64,000 bases of DNA from Hymenobacter negativus (GCF_016056375.1 NZ_JAEDAE010000002.1:663298-727297), one strand, 5' to 3'. Numbered from the stretch's first letter, positions 51,678 through 61,845 are shown. Made by a program: numbers and translations. Notes: a model not told the origin generated them from the letters alone.

Positions 51678-52436
51678 TTAAAAAGCCGAAGCCACGGTTT
51701 GCAGAATTGCCGGCGCGTTGGCGGCCATTTCGCCCTGTGCATTGGTGAACAGGAAGAAGTAGAGCGGCATCGAAGCAAAGCCCGCCGAAACCACTACCGC
51801 AAAGACGTAGCCCACGTACTTGATAAGCGGGGTGTACTTGCGGTGGTTCAGGCCCAGGGTCTGGAAGCCCGAGCGGAAGCCGTGCCACAGGTGGTAGCCG
51901 AGGCTGATTTGGGCGGCTACGTACAGCAGCACGTACCACCAGATGTGGAACGACGACACCACGGCCATGTACAGGTTGTCGTAGTCGCTGGTCAGCGGGT
52001 CAGCGCCGCCCATTTTGGGCAGGTCGCCGGCAAAGCGGGCGCGCCAGAAGAAGTTGTAGAGGTGCACCAGCAGGAAAATCAGGATGATGCTGCCCAGAAT
52101 GCCCATGTTGCGCGAGGTCCATTCCGAGTTCTGCTCCGAGTGGTTGCTCACGTAGCCTTGCGCGCCACGGGCCGTTTTGTTGCGGCGGGTGAGCACGAGA
52201 GCCTCAAAAATATGGAAGCCGAAACCCAGCACTAGGCCCCACTCGATGGTGCGGATGATGGGGTTGGTACCCATGAAATGGGAGTAGGTATTGAAAGCCG
52301 CGCCCTGGTCGTGTTTGAATAACTGCAGGTTGCCAATCAGGTGAACCACCAGGAACGTGCACAGAAACAGGCCGGTAACGGCCATGATTATCTTCCGGCC
52401 GATGCTGCTGGTTAATGTTTTTGTTATCCAACTCAT
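51678..52436 (-). CDS. sdhC: Succinate dehydrogenase cytochrome b subunit
   Basis: The 252-residue membrane anchor has five helices (about residues 13-33, 66-84, 110-130, 156-178 and 205-228), as in the fused C/D-type anchors of Bacteroidota. Possible haem-ligand histidines are H32 in FLVVHLIGN, HIFEAL, HLYNF, FHIWWYVL and YHLWHGF. It transfers electrons to menaquinone. It is the first gene of the operon; its promoter is 45 bp upstream. Confidence 0.95.
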   Translation of the reverse strand: MSWITKTLTSSIGRKIIMAVTGLFLCTFLVVHLIGNLQLFKHDQGAAFNTYSHFMGTNPIIRTIEWGLVLGFGFHIFEALVLTRRNKTARGAQGYVSNHSEQNSEWTSRNMGILGSIILIFLLVHLYNFFWRARFAGDLPKMGGADPLTSDYDNLYMAVVSSFHIWWYVLLYVAAQISLGYHLWHGFRSGFQTLGLNHRKYTPLIKYVGYVFAVVVSAGFASMPLYFFLFTNAQGEMAANAPAILQTVASAF

Positions 52437-52480
52437 AAAGTAGCCAAACTAGGGAAGTGAAGAGGTGTGTTTAGGTCGCC

Positions 52481-52511
52481 CAAAGGTAGCCCTCACCCGC
52501 TACCCGGGCAA
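52481..52511 (-). promoter_or_regulatory. Promoter of sdhCAB
   Basis: TTG (52511-52509) is followed after 20 nt by TACCTTTG (52488-52481) on the minus strand. The 5' leader would be about 40 nt. Confidence 0.65.
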
Positions 52512-52718
52512 CGGCCGGGCTTGATTCTTGCAAGTGCGTCCTTTCCAAAAAACATTGCGCGAGCGTGGTGAATCTATCCGTAGCCGGCATCGTTATCACG
52601 CATGGGCGCGTGGCTTAGCGCGCAGCGCAGGCTGCCAGAGCACGGTTTCAAAAGCCGGTTTCTCTGCCGGGCGCCTGGGCCTTCATCACGGTTTTCCTTT
52701 CTTAGTAATTGCGTTGGT

Positions 52719-55676
52719 ATGGTACAGTTTACTCTTCCGCGGGCTGGAATGCTGGCGCGGGCTGCGCTGCTGTTGATGGTGCTATTGGCAGGCCTGGGCC
52801 TGCGGCCCGAGGTGGCACAGGCCACCCACATCCGGGCGGGCGATATTCAGGCCAAGGTGGACACCACGGCCAGCCCCAACCCGCGCCGTATCTTCTTCAA
52901 GATGATTCTATACCTCGACATCAGCCGGGGGCCAACGTCGGTAGACCAACCGAATGCGATTATCTTTTTTGGCGACGGCACGTCGAGCTGCAACCCCGGC
53001 ATCGCCCGGCCGGGCGGGCGGCTGCCCATCCCTGGCAACTCTGACACGGCGCTCAGTATCTACTACTTCGAACACACTTACCCGGCTACCGGCAGCTATA
53101 CGGTGAGCTTTGTGGGCGAAAACCGCAATGGGGGCGTCATCAACATGAGCAACCCGCTCGACCAGTCGTTTTACATCAGCACCAAAATCACCATCGACCC
53201 GGCGCTGGGGCTAAACCATTCGCCGGTGCTCACGGCCCCGGCCATTGATAAGGGGGCCATGGGACAGGTGTTTTTGCACAATCCGGCGGCCTATGATGCC
53301 GACCACGACTCGTTGGCCTTCCACCTGCGCACCAGCCAGAAGGAGCCCCGGCTGGCGTCTACTATCGTGGGCCCGCCCTGCGCCGGTGCCACCGGCGACA
53401 ACTCGCCCCGGCCCGTGACGGTGCCCGATTTCAAGTACCCCAACGACCCGGCCATTGCGAATAGCCAGACGGTGTCATACGGCGGCGTGCCATCGGACCC
53501 GGGGGGAAACCCGGCCATTTTTGTGCAGGACGTGCATACCGGCCAGATTACCTGGAATGCCCCTGGCGCGGTGGGTTTGTATAACGTGGCGATGGTGGTG
53601 GAGGAATGGCGGCGCACGCCCCTCGGCCGCCGGCTTATCGGGGAGGTGATTCGGGACATGCAGATAGCCATTACGGCCACCAACAACTTGCGCCCTACCC
53701 TGACCATTCCGCCCGACATTTGCGTGGTGGCCGGGCAAACTGTGACGGGCAACGTGACTGCTGTAGACGGCGCGACCGCCGGCAGCCCCCAAACCCCGAT
53801 TACGTTGTTTGCCTACGGGGGAATTTTTCCGCCCGCTACCTTTCGCCAAACGGCGGCTGGCCCGCCGCAGGCCACCGGTACCTTTCAGTGGCAAACCAAT
53901 TGCAGCAACGTGGCTGGCCTGCCGTATCAGGTAGTGTTCAAAGCCCAGGACAGCCCCAATGCCCCAACGCCGATTCTGATTGATGAGAAGACCTGGCGCA
54001 TCACCGTGGTGGGGCCGCCGCCCCAAAACCTGCGGGCTGCGCCCACCGCCGCGCCGGGCGGCTACAACGGCATGGTGTTGAACTGGGACGCTTACACCTG
54101 CGCCAACGCGGCCCATATCTACATCTACCGCAAGGTGAATTCTTCCACGTTCGCGCCGGGGCCGTGCGATACCGGCATTCCGGCCTCGGCGGGCTACGTG
54201 CGGATTGGCACGGTAGCGCCCAACGCGACCACGTTTACAGATTTGAACGTTGACCCCGTCACGGGCACCACCACAGGCCTGAGCCGGGGCTTGACCTATT
54301 GCTACCGCATTTATGCCGACTTCCCGCTGCCGGCCGGCGGCGAAAGTATTGCCTCGAACGAAGCCTGCGCTAAGGTGTCGGGCCGGGGCGCGATGCTGAC
54401 CAACGTGGACGTGGCTACCACCAGCAGCACCACCGGCCAGATTGCCGTGCGCTGGACCCAGCCCCGCCCAACCGGCGGAGGCACATTCACGGGCACGCCA
54501 TCGTATGTGCTGTCGCGGGCCGAGGGTTTGAATCCGACGGCTGCGGCGTTTGTGCCGGTTGCGCACGGCCCATTCACGGCCCTCACCGACACGAGCTATG
54601 TCGACTTAGGCCTTGATACCCAAAACAAACAGTACACCTATAAGCTGGAGTTTGTGCGCACCTTCGCCCCGGGCCAGGGCACTACGCTCACCGAAGCTTC
54701 GCCCACGGCCAGCAGCGTCCGCCTCACGGCGCTGGCCAACAATCCGCCTACGTCCATTGCCCTGAACTGGACCTATCAGGTGCCGTGGAATAATGCGGAC
54801 AAGCCGGTTACCATCTACCGCCGTACCGGGGCCACGGGCGCGCTGGTGCAGATTGGTACTGCTCCGACGGGTGCCACCGGTGGCACCTTCACCGACCGCG
54901 ACCCCATGCTGGTGAAGGGCCAGAGCTATTGCTACTACGTGCAGACGGAAGGCAGCTACGCCGGCTATTCATTCCTGAGCTCATTGCTGAACCGCAGCCA
55001 GGTGCAGTGTCTGACGCTCAATTCGCCGCCCTGCACGCCGGTGCTCACGCTGCTGCCCACCAACTGCGACAGCCTGGCCAACCTGCCCGAATTCCCGGGG
55101 CTGCGGGAGCGCTACACCAACCGCCTGCGTTGGACGGTGGGCACCACGCCCGCCGGCTGCGATGCCAACATCATCAGCTACCGGGTGTACTACCGGCCCA
55201 CGCCCACGGGGCATTTCACGCTGCTGGGCACTACCTCGGCTACCAGCTTCGTGCATTCAGACCTGTCTTTTTCGGGAGGGTGCTACGCCTTGCAGGCCGT
55301 GGTGGCCAGCGGCGCGGTAAGCGACACGAGCAACGTGGCCTGCCAAGATAATTGCTTGTTCTTCAAGCTGCCCAATATCTTTACGCCCAACGGCGACGGC
55401 CAGAACTCGGTATTCCGGCCCAAGAATAATAGCCCGGTGCGGCGCATCCATTTCCAGGCCTTCAACCGCTGGGGAGTTAAAGTTTTCGAGAATACGACCA
55501 CGGCTGATGACCCAGTGCTCATCAACTGGGACGGTGGCGGGCCCACGGGCGAATCGGGCAACGGCACCAGCGCCAAAGTGAGCGACGGCGTGTACTTCTA
55601 CTTGGCCGAGGTCGAGTTTGCGGACTTTGCCAATACTAAGCGCACTTACAAGGGCTGGGTTGAAATTATCCGCTAG
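52719..55676 (+). CDS. Giant type IX-secreted surface protein with gliding-type C-terminal domain, copy A
   Basis: The 985-residue protein from ATG 52719 has a signal peptide (about 1-36, cut near VAQATH). An N-terminal domain (THIRAGDIQAKVDTTASPNP) includes a PKD-like segment with FFGDGTSS and TYPATGSYTVSF. FN3-like and adhesive modules follow (about 240-880). The end is a CHU_C/type B sorting domain (LPNIFTPNGDGQNSVFRP, then FNRWGVKVFE, VYFYLAEVEF), used by the type IX system. A tandem copy lies immediately downstream. Confidence 0.93.
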   Translation: MVQFTLPRAGMLARAALLLMVLLAGLGLRPEVAQATHIRAGDIQAKVDTTASPNPRRIFFKMILYLDISRGPTSVDQPNAIIFFGDGTSSCNPGIARPGGRLPIPGNSDTALSIYYFEHTYPATGSYTVSFVGENRNGGVINMSNPLDQSFYISTKITIDPALGLNHSPVLTAPAIDKGAMGQVFLHNPAAYDADHDSLAFHLRTSQKEPRLASTIVGPPCAGATGDNSPRPVTVPDFKYPNDPAIANSQTVSYGGVPSDPGGNPAIFVQDVHTGQITWNAPGAVGLYNVAMVVEEWRRTPLGRRLIGEVIRDMQIAITATNNLRPTLTIPPDICVVAGQTVTGNVTAVDGATAGSPQTPITLFAYGGIFPPATFRQTAAGPPQATGTFQWQTNCSNVAGLPYQVVFKAQDSPNAPTPILIDEKTWRITVVGPPPQNLRAAPTAAPGGYNGMVLNWDAYTCANAAHIYIYRKVNSSTFAPGPCDTGIPASAGYVRIGTVAPNATTFTDLNVDPVTGTTTGLSRGLTYCYRIYADFPLPAGGESIASNEACAKVSGRGAMLTNVDVATTSSTTGQIAVRWTQPRPTGGGTFTGTPSYVLSRAEGLNPTAAAFVPVAHGPFTALTDTSYVDLGLDTQNKQYTYKLEFVRTFAPGQGTTLTEASPTASSVRLTALANNPPTSIALNWTYQVPWNNADKPVTIYRRTGATGALVQIGTAPTGATGGTFTDRDPMLVKGQSYCYYVQTEGSYAGYSFLSSLLNRSQVQCLTLNSPPCTPVLTLLPTNCDSLANLPEFPGLRERYTNRLRWTVGTTPAGCDANIISYRVYYRPTPTGHFTLLGTTSATSFVHSDLSFSGGCYALQAVVASGAVSDTSNVACQDNCLFFKLPNIFTPNGDGQNSVFRPKNNSPVRRIHFQAFNRWGVKVFENTTTADDPVLINWDGGGPTGESGNGTSAKVSDGVYFYLAEVEFADFANTKRTYKGWVEIIR

Positions 55677-55705
55677 CGCCCGCTTTTCTGACTTAATTAT
55701 ATCGG

Positions 55706-55752
55706 TAGCCCCGCAAAAACGCCCTGCTCGGAGCGGTTTTTGCGGGGCTATT
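55706..55752 (+). terminator. Terminator of copy A
   Basis: TAGCCCCGCAAAAACG pairs with CGGTTTTTGCGGGGCTA around a short loop, and the stem is long and perfect outside. Confidence 0.85.
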
Positions 55753-55922
55753 TAGTGCAGTCTGGGTGCAGGGGGCGGTGGGCTGGTGTTAGCTTTCGGC
55801 AGCAGGCGGCGTAACTTTTCCTTCTCCCATTACTTCTCGTATAGCTTCGCGTTGCCGGGCCAGCCTTCGGGCCCCGAATTAGCGTAAGGCCAATGGGTTT
55901 TCTTTCCTCTGTTCGACATTAT

Positions 55923-58898
55923 ATGATACAATTTCTTCTACTCCGGGGTGGGGCCGGCGCACGGCTGGCGCTGTTGCTGATACTAATGCTGACCGGGCTG
56001 AGCCTGTGCCCGAACGTGGCTCAGGCGTCGCACCTGCGTGCTGGCGACATTCAGGCCAAGGTGGACACCACGGCCAGCCCCAACCCGCGCCGCATCTTTT
56101 TCAAGATGGTGCTCTACACGGATAACAGCTCGCCGGTAGACCAGCCATCGGCCACCATCTTTTTTGGCGACGGAAGCTCCAGTTGCATCGATGGCATACC
56201 ACGAGCCGTGAAACGGGCCATTCCGGGCAATACCGATACCAGCGTCAATATCTATTATTTCGAGCATATCTACCCGGCCACCGGGGGCTACAACGTTGAG
56301 TTTATCGGCGAAAACCGCAATGACGGCGTGATAAACATGACCGATTCGAAAAACCAGTCGTTCTACATCCGAACCTATGTTTACATCGACCCGGCGCTGG
56401 GACTGAACCATTCGCCCGTCTTCACGGCCCCGGCCGTGGACAAAGCGGCCACGAGTCAGGTGTTTCTGCATAATCCCGGGGCATACGATGCGGACCAGGA
56501 CTCGCTGGCCTTTCACTTGCGGGCCAGCCAGCAGGTGCCCGCTGGCATTCGTGGCTCGGTGGGCGGCTTTCCGTGTTCGGGGCAGGGAGCTGGCACGGGC
56601 AACAATACACCTGCACCTCAGTCCGTGCCCAATTTTCGCTATCCCAACGACCAGGCCATCACCGCCGGAAATCCCCGGGCCGTGCAAGTGGCATATGAAG
56701 GGGTGCCCCCTTACATAGGGTCGCCGATAGGAGTGCCCGGGGCTGATGCCATTTTTATCCAGGATGTGAACACCGGCCAGATTACCTGGAACGCGCCCGT
56801 GGCGGTGGGCTTCTACAACGTGGCGTTTGAGGTAGAAGAATGGCGCCGCGTGCCGCTGGGGCGTCGGCTCATTGGCAAGGTGATTCGGGACATGCAGATA
56901 ATCGTGACGGCTTCGACCAACCTGCGTCCAACCATTACCATTCCGCAGGATATTTGCGTAGTGGCCGGGTCACGCATCACGGGTGCCGTGACGGCCGTGG
57001 ATGGTGCTTCGCCCAGCAGCCCGCAGTCGCCCATCACGCTCTTTGCCTACAGCGGCGTTATTCCGCCCGCTACGTTCCGCCAAACCACAACCGGCCCGCC
57101 GCAGGCCACCGGCACGTTCAGCTGGCAAACCACGTGCAGCAACGTGGCCAAAGTGCCGTACTTGGTGGTCTTTAAAGCCCAGGATAACCCGGCTACGCCT
57201 TCTACCACCAACCCGGTACTGATTGACGAGAAAACCTGGCGCATTACTGTCGTAGGTCCGCCCCCACAGAACCTGCGTGCCACGCCCGCCGTGGCAGCGG
57301 GCGGCCTCAACAGCATGGTGCTGAACTGGGATACTTACACCTGCGCCAATGCAGCCAACTTCTACATTTACCGCAGGGTGAACCCCGGCCCTGTGCCGGG
57401 CGGGTGCGAAACGGGTATCCCGGCATCGTCGGGCTACGTGCGCATCGGCACGGTGGGACCCAACGTGACCACCTTCACGGACCTGAATACGGACCCGGTG
57501 ACGAAAGTAAACCGCGGCCTGGACCGTGGCCAGAACTATTGCTACCGCATCTATGCCGACTTCCCGCTGCCGGCCGGCGGCGAAAGCTTGGCCTCGAACG
57601 AAGCCTGCGCTCAGGTGGCCGGCCGGGGCGCGATGCTGACCAACGTGGACGTGGCCACCACCAGCAGCACCACCGGCCAGATTGCCGTGCGCTGGACCCA
57701 GCCCCGTCCGGTGAGCGGCACCTTCACCAGCCCGGTGCAGTACAACCTGTCGCGGGCCGAGGGGCTGAATCCGGCCGCCACGGCTTTTGTGCCGGTGGCC
57801 CACGGTCCCTTCACGGCCCTGGCCGACACGAGCTATGTCGACCAGAACCTCGATACCCAAAACAAACAATACACCTACAAGCTGGAGTTTGTGCAGGCCC
57901 TGGCCACGCCCATCAGCGAGTTTTCGCCCACGGCCAGCAGCGTGCGCGTGAGCGCCCTGCCCGCCAACGTGGCCGCCACGGCCATCACGGTAAACTGGAC
58001 GTTTAACGTGCCCTGGGACAACGCTACGCAGCCCACTACCATCTACCGCCGCACCGGCAATGCCGGGCCCTATGTCCGCATCGGCACGGCGCCTTCAACG
58101 GCTACCGGCGGCACCTATGCCGACCGCGACCCCGCGCTGGTGAAGGGCCAGGACTACTGCTATTATGTAGAAACGAATGGTCGCTACCCCGGCTTCACTT
58201 TCCTGAGCTCGCTGCTGAACCGCAGCCAGGAACGTTGCCTCACGCTCATCTCGCCGCCCTGCACGCCGGTGCTCAAGCTGCTGACCACTAACTGCGACAG
58301 CCTGGCCAACCTGAATGAATTCCCACGCCAGGGCGAGAGGTACAGCAACCGCCTGCGCTGGACGGTGGGCAACACGCCGGCCGGTTGCGACGCGGCCCCG
58401 GCCAGCTACAAAGTGTTTTACCGGCCCACACCCACCGGGCGCTTCACGCTGCTGGGCACCACTACCACCACCAGCTACGTGCACGGAAACCTGACCTTTT
58501 CGGGCGGGTGCTACGCCATCCAGGCCGTGGCCAATAGCGGCGCGGTGAGCGACACGAGCAATGTGGCCTGCCAGGACAACTGCGTGTTCTTCAAGCTGCC
58601 TAATATCTTCACTCCCAACGGCGACGGGGCCAACGACCAGTTCCGGCCCAAGAACAGCAGCCCGGTGCGGCGCGTCCACTTCCAAGCCTTCAACCGTTGG
58701 GGGGTTAAAGTCTTCGAAAACACCACCACGGCCGATGACCCCATCCTCATCAACTGGGACGGCGGCGGGCCCACGGGCGAGAAAAACGCGAAAGTGAAAA
58801 CCGTGGACGGCGTGTATTTCTACCTGGCCGAGGTCGAGTTTGCCGATTTCGCCAACACCAAGCGCACCTATAAAGGTTGGGTCGAAATCGTCCGCTAA
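55923..58898 (+). CDS. Giant type IX-secreted surface protein, copy B (tandem paralogue)
   Basis: The protein has 991 residues if it starts at ATG 55923 (MIQFLLLRGGAGARLALLL), aligned with copy A; ATG 55893 is also possible. The whole domain order is kept: signal peptide, SHLRAGDIQAKVDTTASPNP, PKD-like segment, FN3-like modules, and the type B sorting end (FTPNGDGANDQFRPKNSSPV, ...YKGWVEIVR). Long stretches such as 57540-57710 are near-identical at DNA level to copy A, indicating recent duplication or gene conversion, while the N-terminal half differs more. A terminator follows. Confidence 0.92.
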   Translation: MIQFLLLRGGAGARLALLLILMLTGLSLCPNVAQASHLRAGDIQAKVDTTASPNPRRIFFKMVLYTDNSSPVDQPSATIFFGDGSSSCIDGIPRAVKRAIPGNTDTSVNIYYFEHIYPATGGYNVEFIGENRNDGVINMTDSKNQSFYIRTYVYIDPALGLNHSPVFTAPAVDKAATSQVFLHNPGAYDADQDSLAFHLRASQQVPAGIRGSVGGFPCSGQGAGTGNNTPAPQSVPNFRYPNDQAITAGNPRAVQVAYEGVPPYIGSPIGVPGADAIFIQDVNTGQITWNAPVAVGFYNVAFEVEEWRRVPLGRRLIGKVIRDMQIIVTASTNLRPTITIPQDICVVAGSRITGAVTAVDGASPSSPQSPITLFAYSGVIPPATFRQTTTGPPQATGTFSWQTTCSNVAKVPYLVVFKAQDNPATPSTTNPVLIDEKTWRITVVGPPPQNLRATPAVAAGGLNSMVLNWDTYTCANAANFYIYRRVNPGPVPGGCETGIPASSGYVRIGTVGPNVTTFTDLNTDPVTKVNRGLDRGQNYCYRIYADFPLPAGGESLASNEACAQVAGRGAMLTNVDVATTSSTTGQIAVRWTQPRPVSGTFTSPVQYNLSRAEGLNPAATAFVPVAHGPFTALADTSYVDQNLDTQNKQYTYKLEFVQALATPISEFSPTASSVRVSALPANVAATAITVNWTFNVPWDNATQPTTIYRRTGNAGPYVRIGTAPSTATGGTYADRDPALVKGQDYCYYVETNGRYPGFTFLSSLLNRSQERCLTLISPPCTPVLKLLTTNCDSLANLNEFPRQGERYSNRLRWTVGNTPAGCDAAPASYKVFYRPTPTGRFTLLGTTTTTSYVHGNLTFSGGCYAIQAVANSGAVSDTSNVACQDNCVFFKLPNIFTPNGDGANDQFRPKNSSPVRRVHFQAFNRWGVKVFENTTTADDPILINWDGGGPTGEKNAKVKTVDGVYFYLAEVEFADFANTKRTYKGWVEIVR

Positions 58899-58943
58899 TC
58901 ACGGAATTAGCCGAAATACCTATCTGCTGTAAATTATGAATTG

Positions 58944-58980
58944 AGCGGAGCCGGCCCGGTGGTCGGCTCCGCTTTTTTTG
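58944..58980 (+). terminator. Terminator of copy B
   Basis: AGCGGAGCCG pairs with CGGCTCCGCT, followed by seven T's. Confidence 0.88.
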
Positions 58981-59090
58981 GGCAATGCCGCTTTTTGTGC
59001 AGCTTGCGCCCGCTTTGCCGCCGCCGAGGTAGCGGCGGGCCGCCATTTGCCGATTCCCACCACCCGCAAACCGCTAATCCGCGACTTCCA

Positions 59091-59981
59091 ATGAATCCGA
59101 CTCAATCCGTGTTATTTCCCGGCCAGGGCAGCCAGTTTCCTGGCATGGCCCGCGAACTGTTCGACCAGAACCTTGACGCCCGCGCCCTGCTCACCCGCGC
59201 CAACGACATCCTGGGCTTCAATCTCACCGACATTATGTTTGGCGGTTCCGAAGAGGACCTGCGCCGCACCGACGTTACGCAACCCGCCATTTTCGTGCAT
59301 TCGGTGGCGCAGTTCGTGGCGCGGCCCGATTTCCAGCCGGCCAGCACGGCGGGGCATTCGCTGGGGGAATTCTCGGCGCTGGTAGCCGCCGGTGTACTCC
59401 GGTTTGAAGACGCGCTGCCGCTGGTGGCCCGCCGCGCCCAGGCCATGCAGGCCGCCTGCGAGGAGCAGCCCGGCACCATGGCCGCCATCCTCGGCCTCGA
59501 CGATGCCACGGTGGAGCGCATCTGCCAGGAAATTACCGACGCGGGCAACGTGGTGGTGGCCGCCAATTACAACTGCCCCGGCCAACTCGTCATTTCCGGC
59601 TCAACGGAAGGTGTGGCCCAGGCCTGCGAAGCTTTGAAAGCCGCCGGCGCCAAGCGCGCCCTGCCGTTGCCCGTGGGCGGCGCCTTTCACTCGCCCCTGA
59701 TGCAGAGCGCCGCCGCCGCCCTGGCCGAGGCCATCGAGAAAACTACCTTCAGCCCCGCCCGCTGCCCCGTGTACCAGAACGTGGATGCCCTGCCCCACAC
59801 CGACCCGGCCGAAATCAAAGCCAACCTGCTGGCCCAGCTCACCGCCCCCGTGCGCTGGACGCAGCTGGTGCAGCGCATGGCCGCCGACGGCGCCACCGAC
59901 TTTGTGGAGTGCGGCCCCGGCAAGGTGCTGCAAGGCCTGGTGAAGAAAATTGTGCCCACGGCCACGGTCGGCAGCTTTTAA
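59091..59981 (+). CDS. fabD: Malonyl-CoA:ACP transacylase
   Basis: The 296-residue protein from ATG 59091 (MNPTQSVLFPGQGSQFPGM) is a cytoplasmic enzyme that loads malonyl groups onto acyl carrier protein for fatty-acid synthesis. The nucleophile is S90 in TAGHSLGEFSALVAAG. The catalytic histidine is in GGAFHSPLM. The end TDFVECGPGKVLQGLVKKI is typical. It is complete and transcribed alone; other fab genes are not in the window. Confidence 0.97.
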   Translation: MNPTQSVLFPGQGSQFPGMARELFDQNLDARALLTRANDILGFNLTDIMFGGSEEDLRRTDVTQPAIFVHSVAQFVARPDFQPASTAGHSLGEFSALVAAGVLRFEDALPLVARRAQAMQAACEEQPGTMAAILGLDDATVERICQEITDAGNVVVAANYNCPGQLVISGSTEGVAQACEALKAAGAKRALPLPVGGAFHSPLMQSAAAALAEAIEKTTFSPARCPVYQNVDALPHTDPAEIKANLLAQLTAPVRWTQLVQRMAADGATDFVECGPGKVLQGLVKKIVPTATVGSF

Positions 59982-60011
59982 GCAAAAAGGTACAGTTCCA
60001 GAGTGAATTTT

Positions 60012-60056
60012 AACGTCGTGCTCATCCGGTGCGGACGCCGGATGAGCACGGCGTTT
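60012..60056 (+). terminator. Terminator of fabD
   Basis: GTGCTCATCCGG pairs with CCGGATGAGCAC, followed by GGCGTTTTG. Confidence 0.75.
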
Positions 60057-60078
60057 TGTGTGCCATCATACTCAATAC

Positions 60079-61398
60079 ATGTCCCACGCTCCGCTGCCTA
60101 TCCGTGCCGCTCGCCGCCGTCCCCGGCCGCTGATTGGGTGGCTGGTGGTGGTTGGGGCGCTGTTGCAGCTGGCGCTGTTTGCCTACGCCGTGCCCGATTT
60201 GGCCGGCACCGGTGACTCGCGATACTACCTCCACGCGGCCCACACGCTGCGCGAAACCGGCCAGCTGCTCAACATTGATGGCACGCCGTACCGCTTCTGG
60301 CCGCCGCTCTATCCTATGCTGCTGGCTGCGACTGGCTCATTGGCGGGCGTGCGGCTGCTGCATGGCGCGGCGCTGCTGGGCAGCTTACTGCTGTGGGGCT
60401 GGCTGGGGCGGCAGCTGTTACCGGCCCGGCGGGCACTGCTACTGCCGCTGCTGCTGGCCCTGGGCACGCCTGGGCTGCTGGTGGGCAAGTTTGTATGGGC
60501 CGAATGCGTATTCACGCTGCTGGCGGCGGCCTACGCGGCAGTGCTGCTACAATGGCTGCGCTCGGCCCGGGGCGAGTGGATGGTCATGGCCACGGTAGTG
60601 GGCCTACTACTGCCGTTGCAGCGCACGCTGGGGCTGTTTCTGCTGGCGGGGGGGGGCGTGGCACTGCTGCTGGGCAGCTGGCGGCACCTGGCCGCACGGG
60701 GCCGTTGGCTGCTGTTGCTGCACCTGTCGCTGAGCGGCCTGGGCGGCTTGTTGTGGCAGGTGTACGCGCTGTTTGTGGTGCGTGCGCCCAGCCGCTACCA
60801 CCCGCCCCGGGGCTGGGACCAGCTGCTGAGTTCGGCGGCCGACTATGGTTTTGTGCTGGGCCGCTGGCTGCTGCCGCTGCCCGCTTCGGCTCGAGGCGGA
60901 GTTCCGGAATGGATGTGGGCGGTGGGGCTATTGAGCCTTTTTGTGGTACTGTGGCCGCACCGGCGGCCGTGGCGGCAAACGGGGGCACTGGCCCCGCCCG
61001 TCACTCCCGATGCGGAGGCGGCCAACACGGCTTTTCCGGCCACGCACGGGCTTAGCTTCAGCACGCAACTCCTGCGCGAGGCCCTGTGGGCCGCTGCGGT
61101 GGCGCTGGTGGCGCTGGTGGCGGCGCTCACGGTATTTGCCCAAAGCGCGGCCGGTATTCACGATGCTGAGCGGTACGCCAGCGTGTTGTTTGGGCCGGTC
61201 GTGATTCTGGTGCTGGCGGCGTGGCCGGCGCGGGCCCCGCGCTGGCTGGGCGCGGGCCTGCTGGGGTTGTGGCTGCTGGCGCTGGCTTTTCGGGTGGGAC
61301 ACGTGGCGCAGGATTTGCGCCGGGTGCCGCCGCTCCCGGCCGGCTCATTCACCGGGCCAGCGCCGCACGGGCAAGGGGTCGGGGCAGCGGGCGAGTAG
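60079..61398 (+). CDS. Polytopic membrane protein, glycosyltransferase-like
   Basis: The 439-residue protein has about ten membrane helices and an acidic-residue-bearing first loop, PDLAGTGDSRYYLHAAHTLR, as in GT39/GT-C dolichyl-phosphate-mannose-type mannosyltransferases, where an aspartate near the first loop is catalytic. The sequence PYRFWPPLYPMLLA follows. The C-terminal part (about 290-400) contains a longer hydrophilic stretch. An ATG seven codons upstream is possible. The family assignment is tentative. Its end overlaps the convergent folK gene by 54 bp. Confidence 0.7.
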   Translation: MSHAPLPIRAARRRPRPLIGWLVVVGALLQLALFAYAVPDLAGTGDSRYYLHAAHTLRETGQLLNIDGTPYRFWPPLYPMLLAATGSLAGVRLLHGAALLGSLLLWGWLGRQLLPARRALLLPLLLALGTPGLLVGKFVWAECVFTLLAAAYAAVLLQWLRSARGEWMVMATVVGLLLPLQRTLGLFLLAGGGVALLLGSWRHLAARGRWLLLLHLSLSGLGGLLWQVYALFVVRAPSRYHPPRGWDQLLSSAADYGFVLGRWLLPLPASARGGVPEWMWAVGLLSLFVVLWPHRRPWRQTGALAPPVTPDAEAANTAFPATHGLSFSTQLLREALWAAAVALVALVAALTVFAQSAAGIHDAERYASVLFGPVVILVLAAWPARAPRWLGAGLLGLWLLALAFRVGHVAQDLRRVPPLPAGSFTGPAPHGQGVGAAGE

Positions 61399-61845
61399 CG
61401 CGGCCACCGTTTCGTTCAGTTGCGGATGCAGCAATGAGCCAGCAATTTCGGCCAGCGGCACCAGCGCGAAGCGGCGCTCGGCCAGCCGCGGGTGCGGTAC
61501 GCTCAACGCCGGCGTGGCAATAATTTCCGGCCCGTAAAACAGGATATCAACATCCAGCGTGCGGCTGCCCCAATGCTCGTGCCGCTCGCGCCCAGCGGCC
61601 TGCTCCGTATTCAGGCAGGCTGCCAGCAGCTCTTCGGCCGACAAACCCGTGCGCACCGCCAGCGCCTGATTCAGAAACGCCGGCTGGTCTTCGCGCCCCC
61701 AGGCGGCCGTTTCATAAATGCCGGATTCAGCCACAATGGCCCCGGCCGTGGCTGCCAACCGGGTGCGGGCCTGCGCCAGCAGCGCAGCACGGTCGCCGAG
61801 ATTTGAGCCCAGCAGTAGGTAGGCCAGCACGGGTTCGCGGCTCAT
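61345..61845 (-). CDS. folK: 2-amino-4-hydroxy-6-hydroxymethyldihydropteridine pyrophosphokinase
   Basis: The 166-residue protein from ATG 61845 catalyses pyrophosphate transfer to the pterin in folate synthesis. Motifs are YLLLGSNLGDR near the start, the substrate loop ESGIYETAAWGREDQPAFLN, and the signature WGSRTLDVDILFYG, then PHPRLAERRFALVPLAEI. The long upstream open frame is antisense to the hydrolase and not credible. Its ATG overlaps the hydrolase stop (ATGA), so the two are translationally coupled. Confidence 0.95.
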   Translation of the reverse strand: MSREPVLAYLLLGSNLGDRAALLAQARTRLAATAGAIVAESGIYETAAWGREDQPAFLNQALAVRTGLSAEELLAACLNTEQAAGRERHEHWGSRTLDVDILFYGPEIIATPALSVPHPRLAERRFALVPLAEIAGSLLHPQLNETVAALLARCPDPLPVRRWPGE

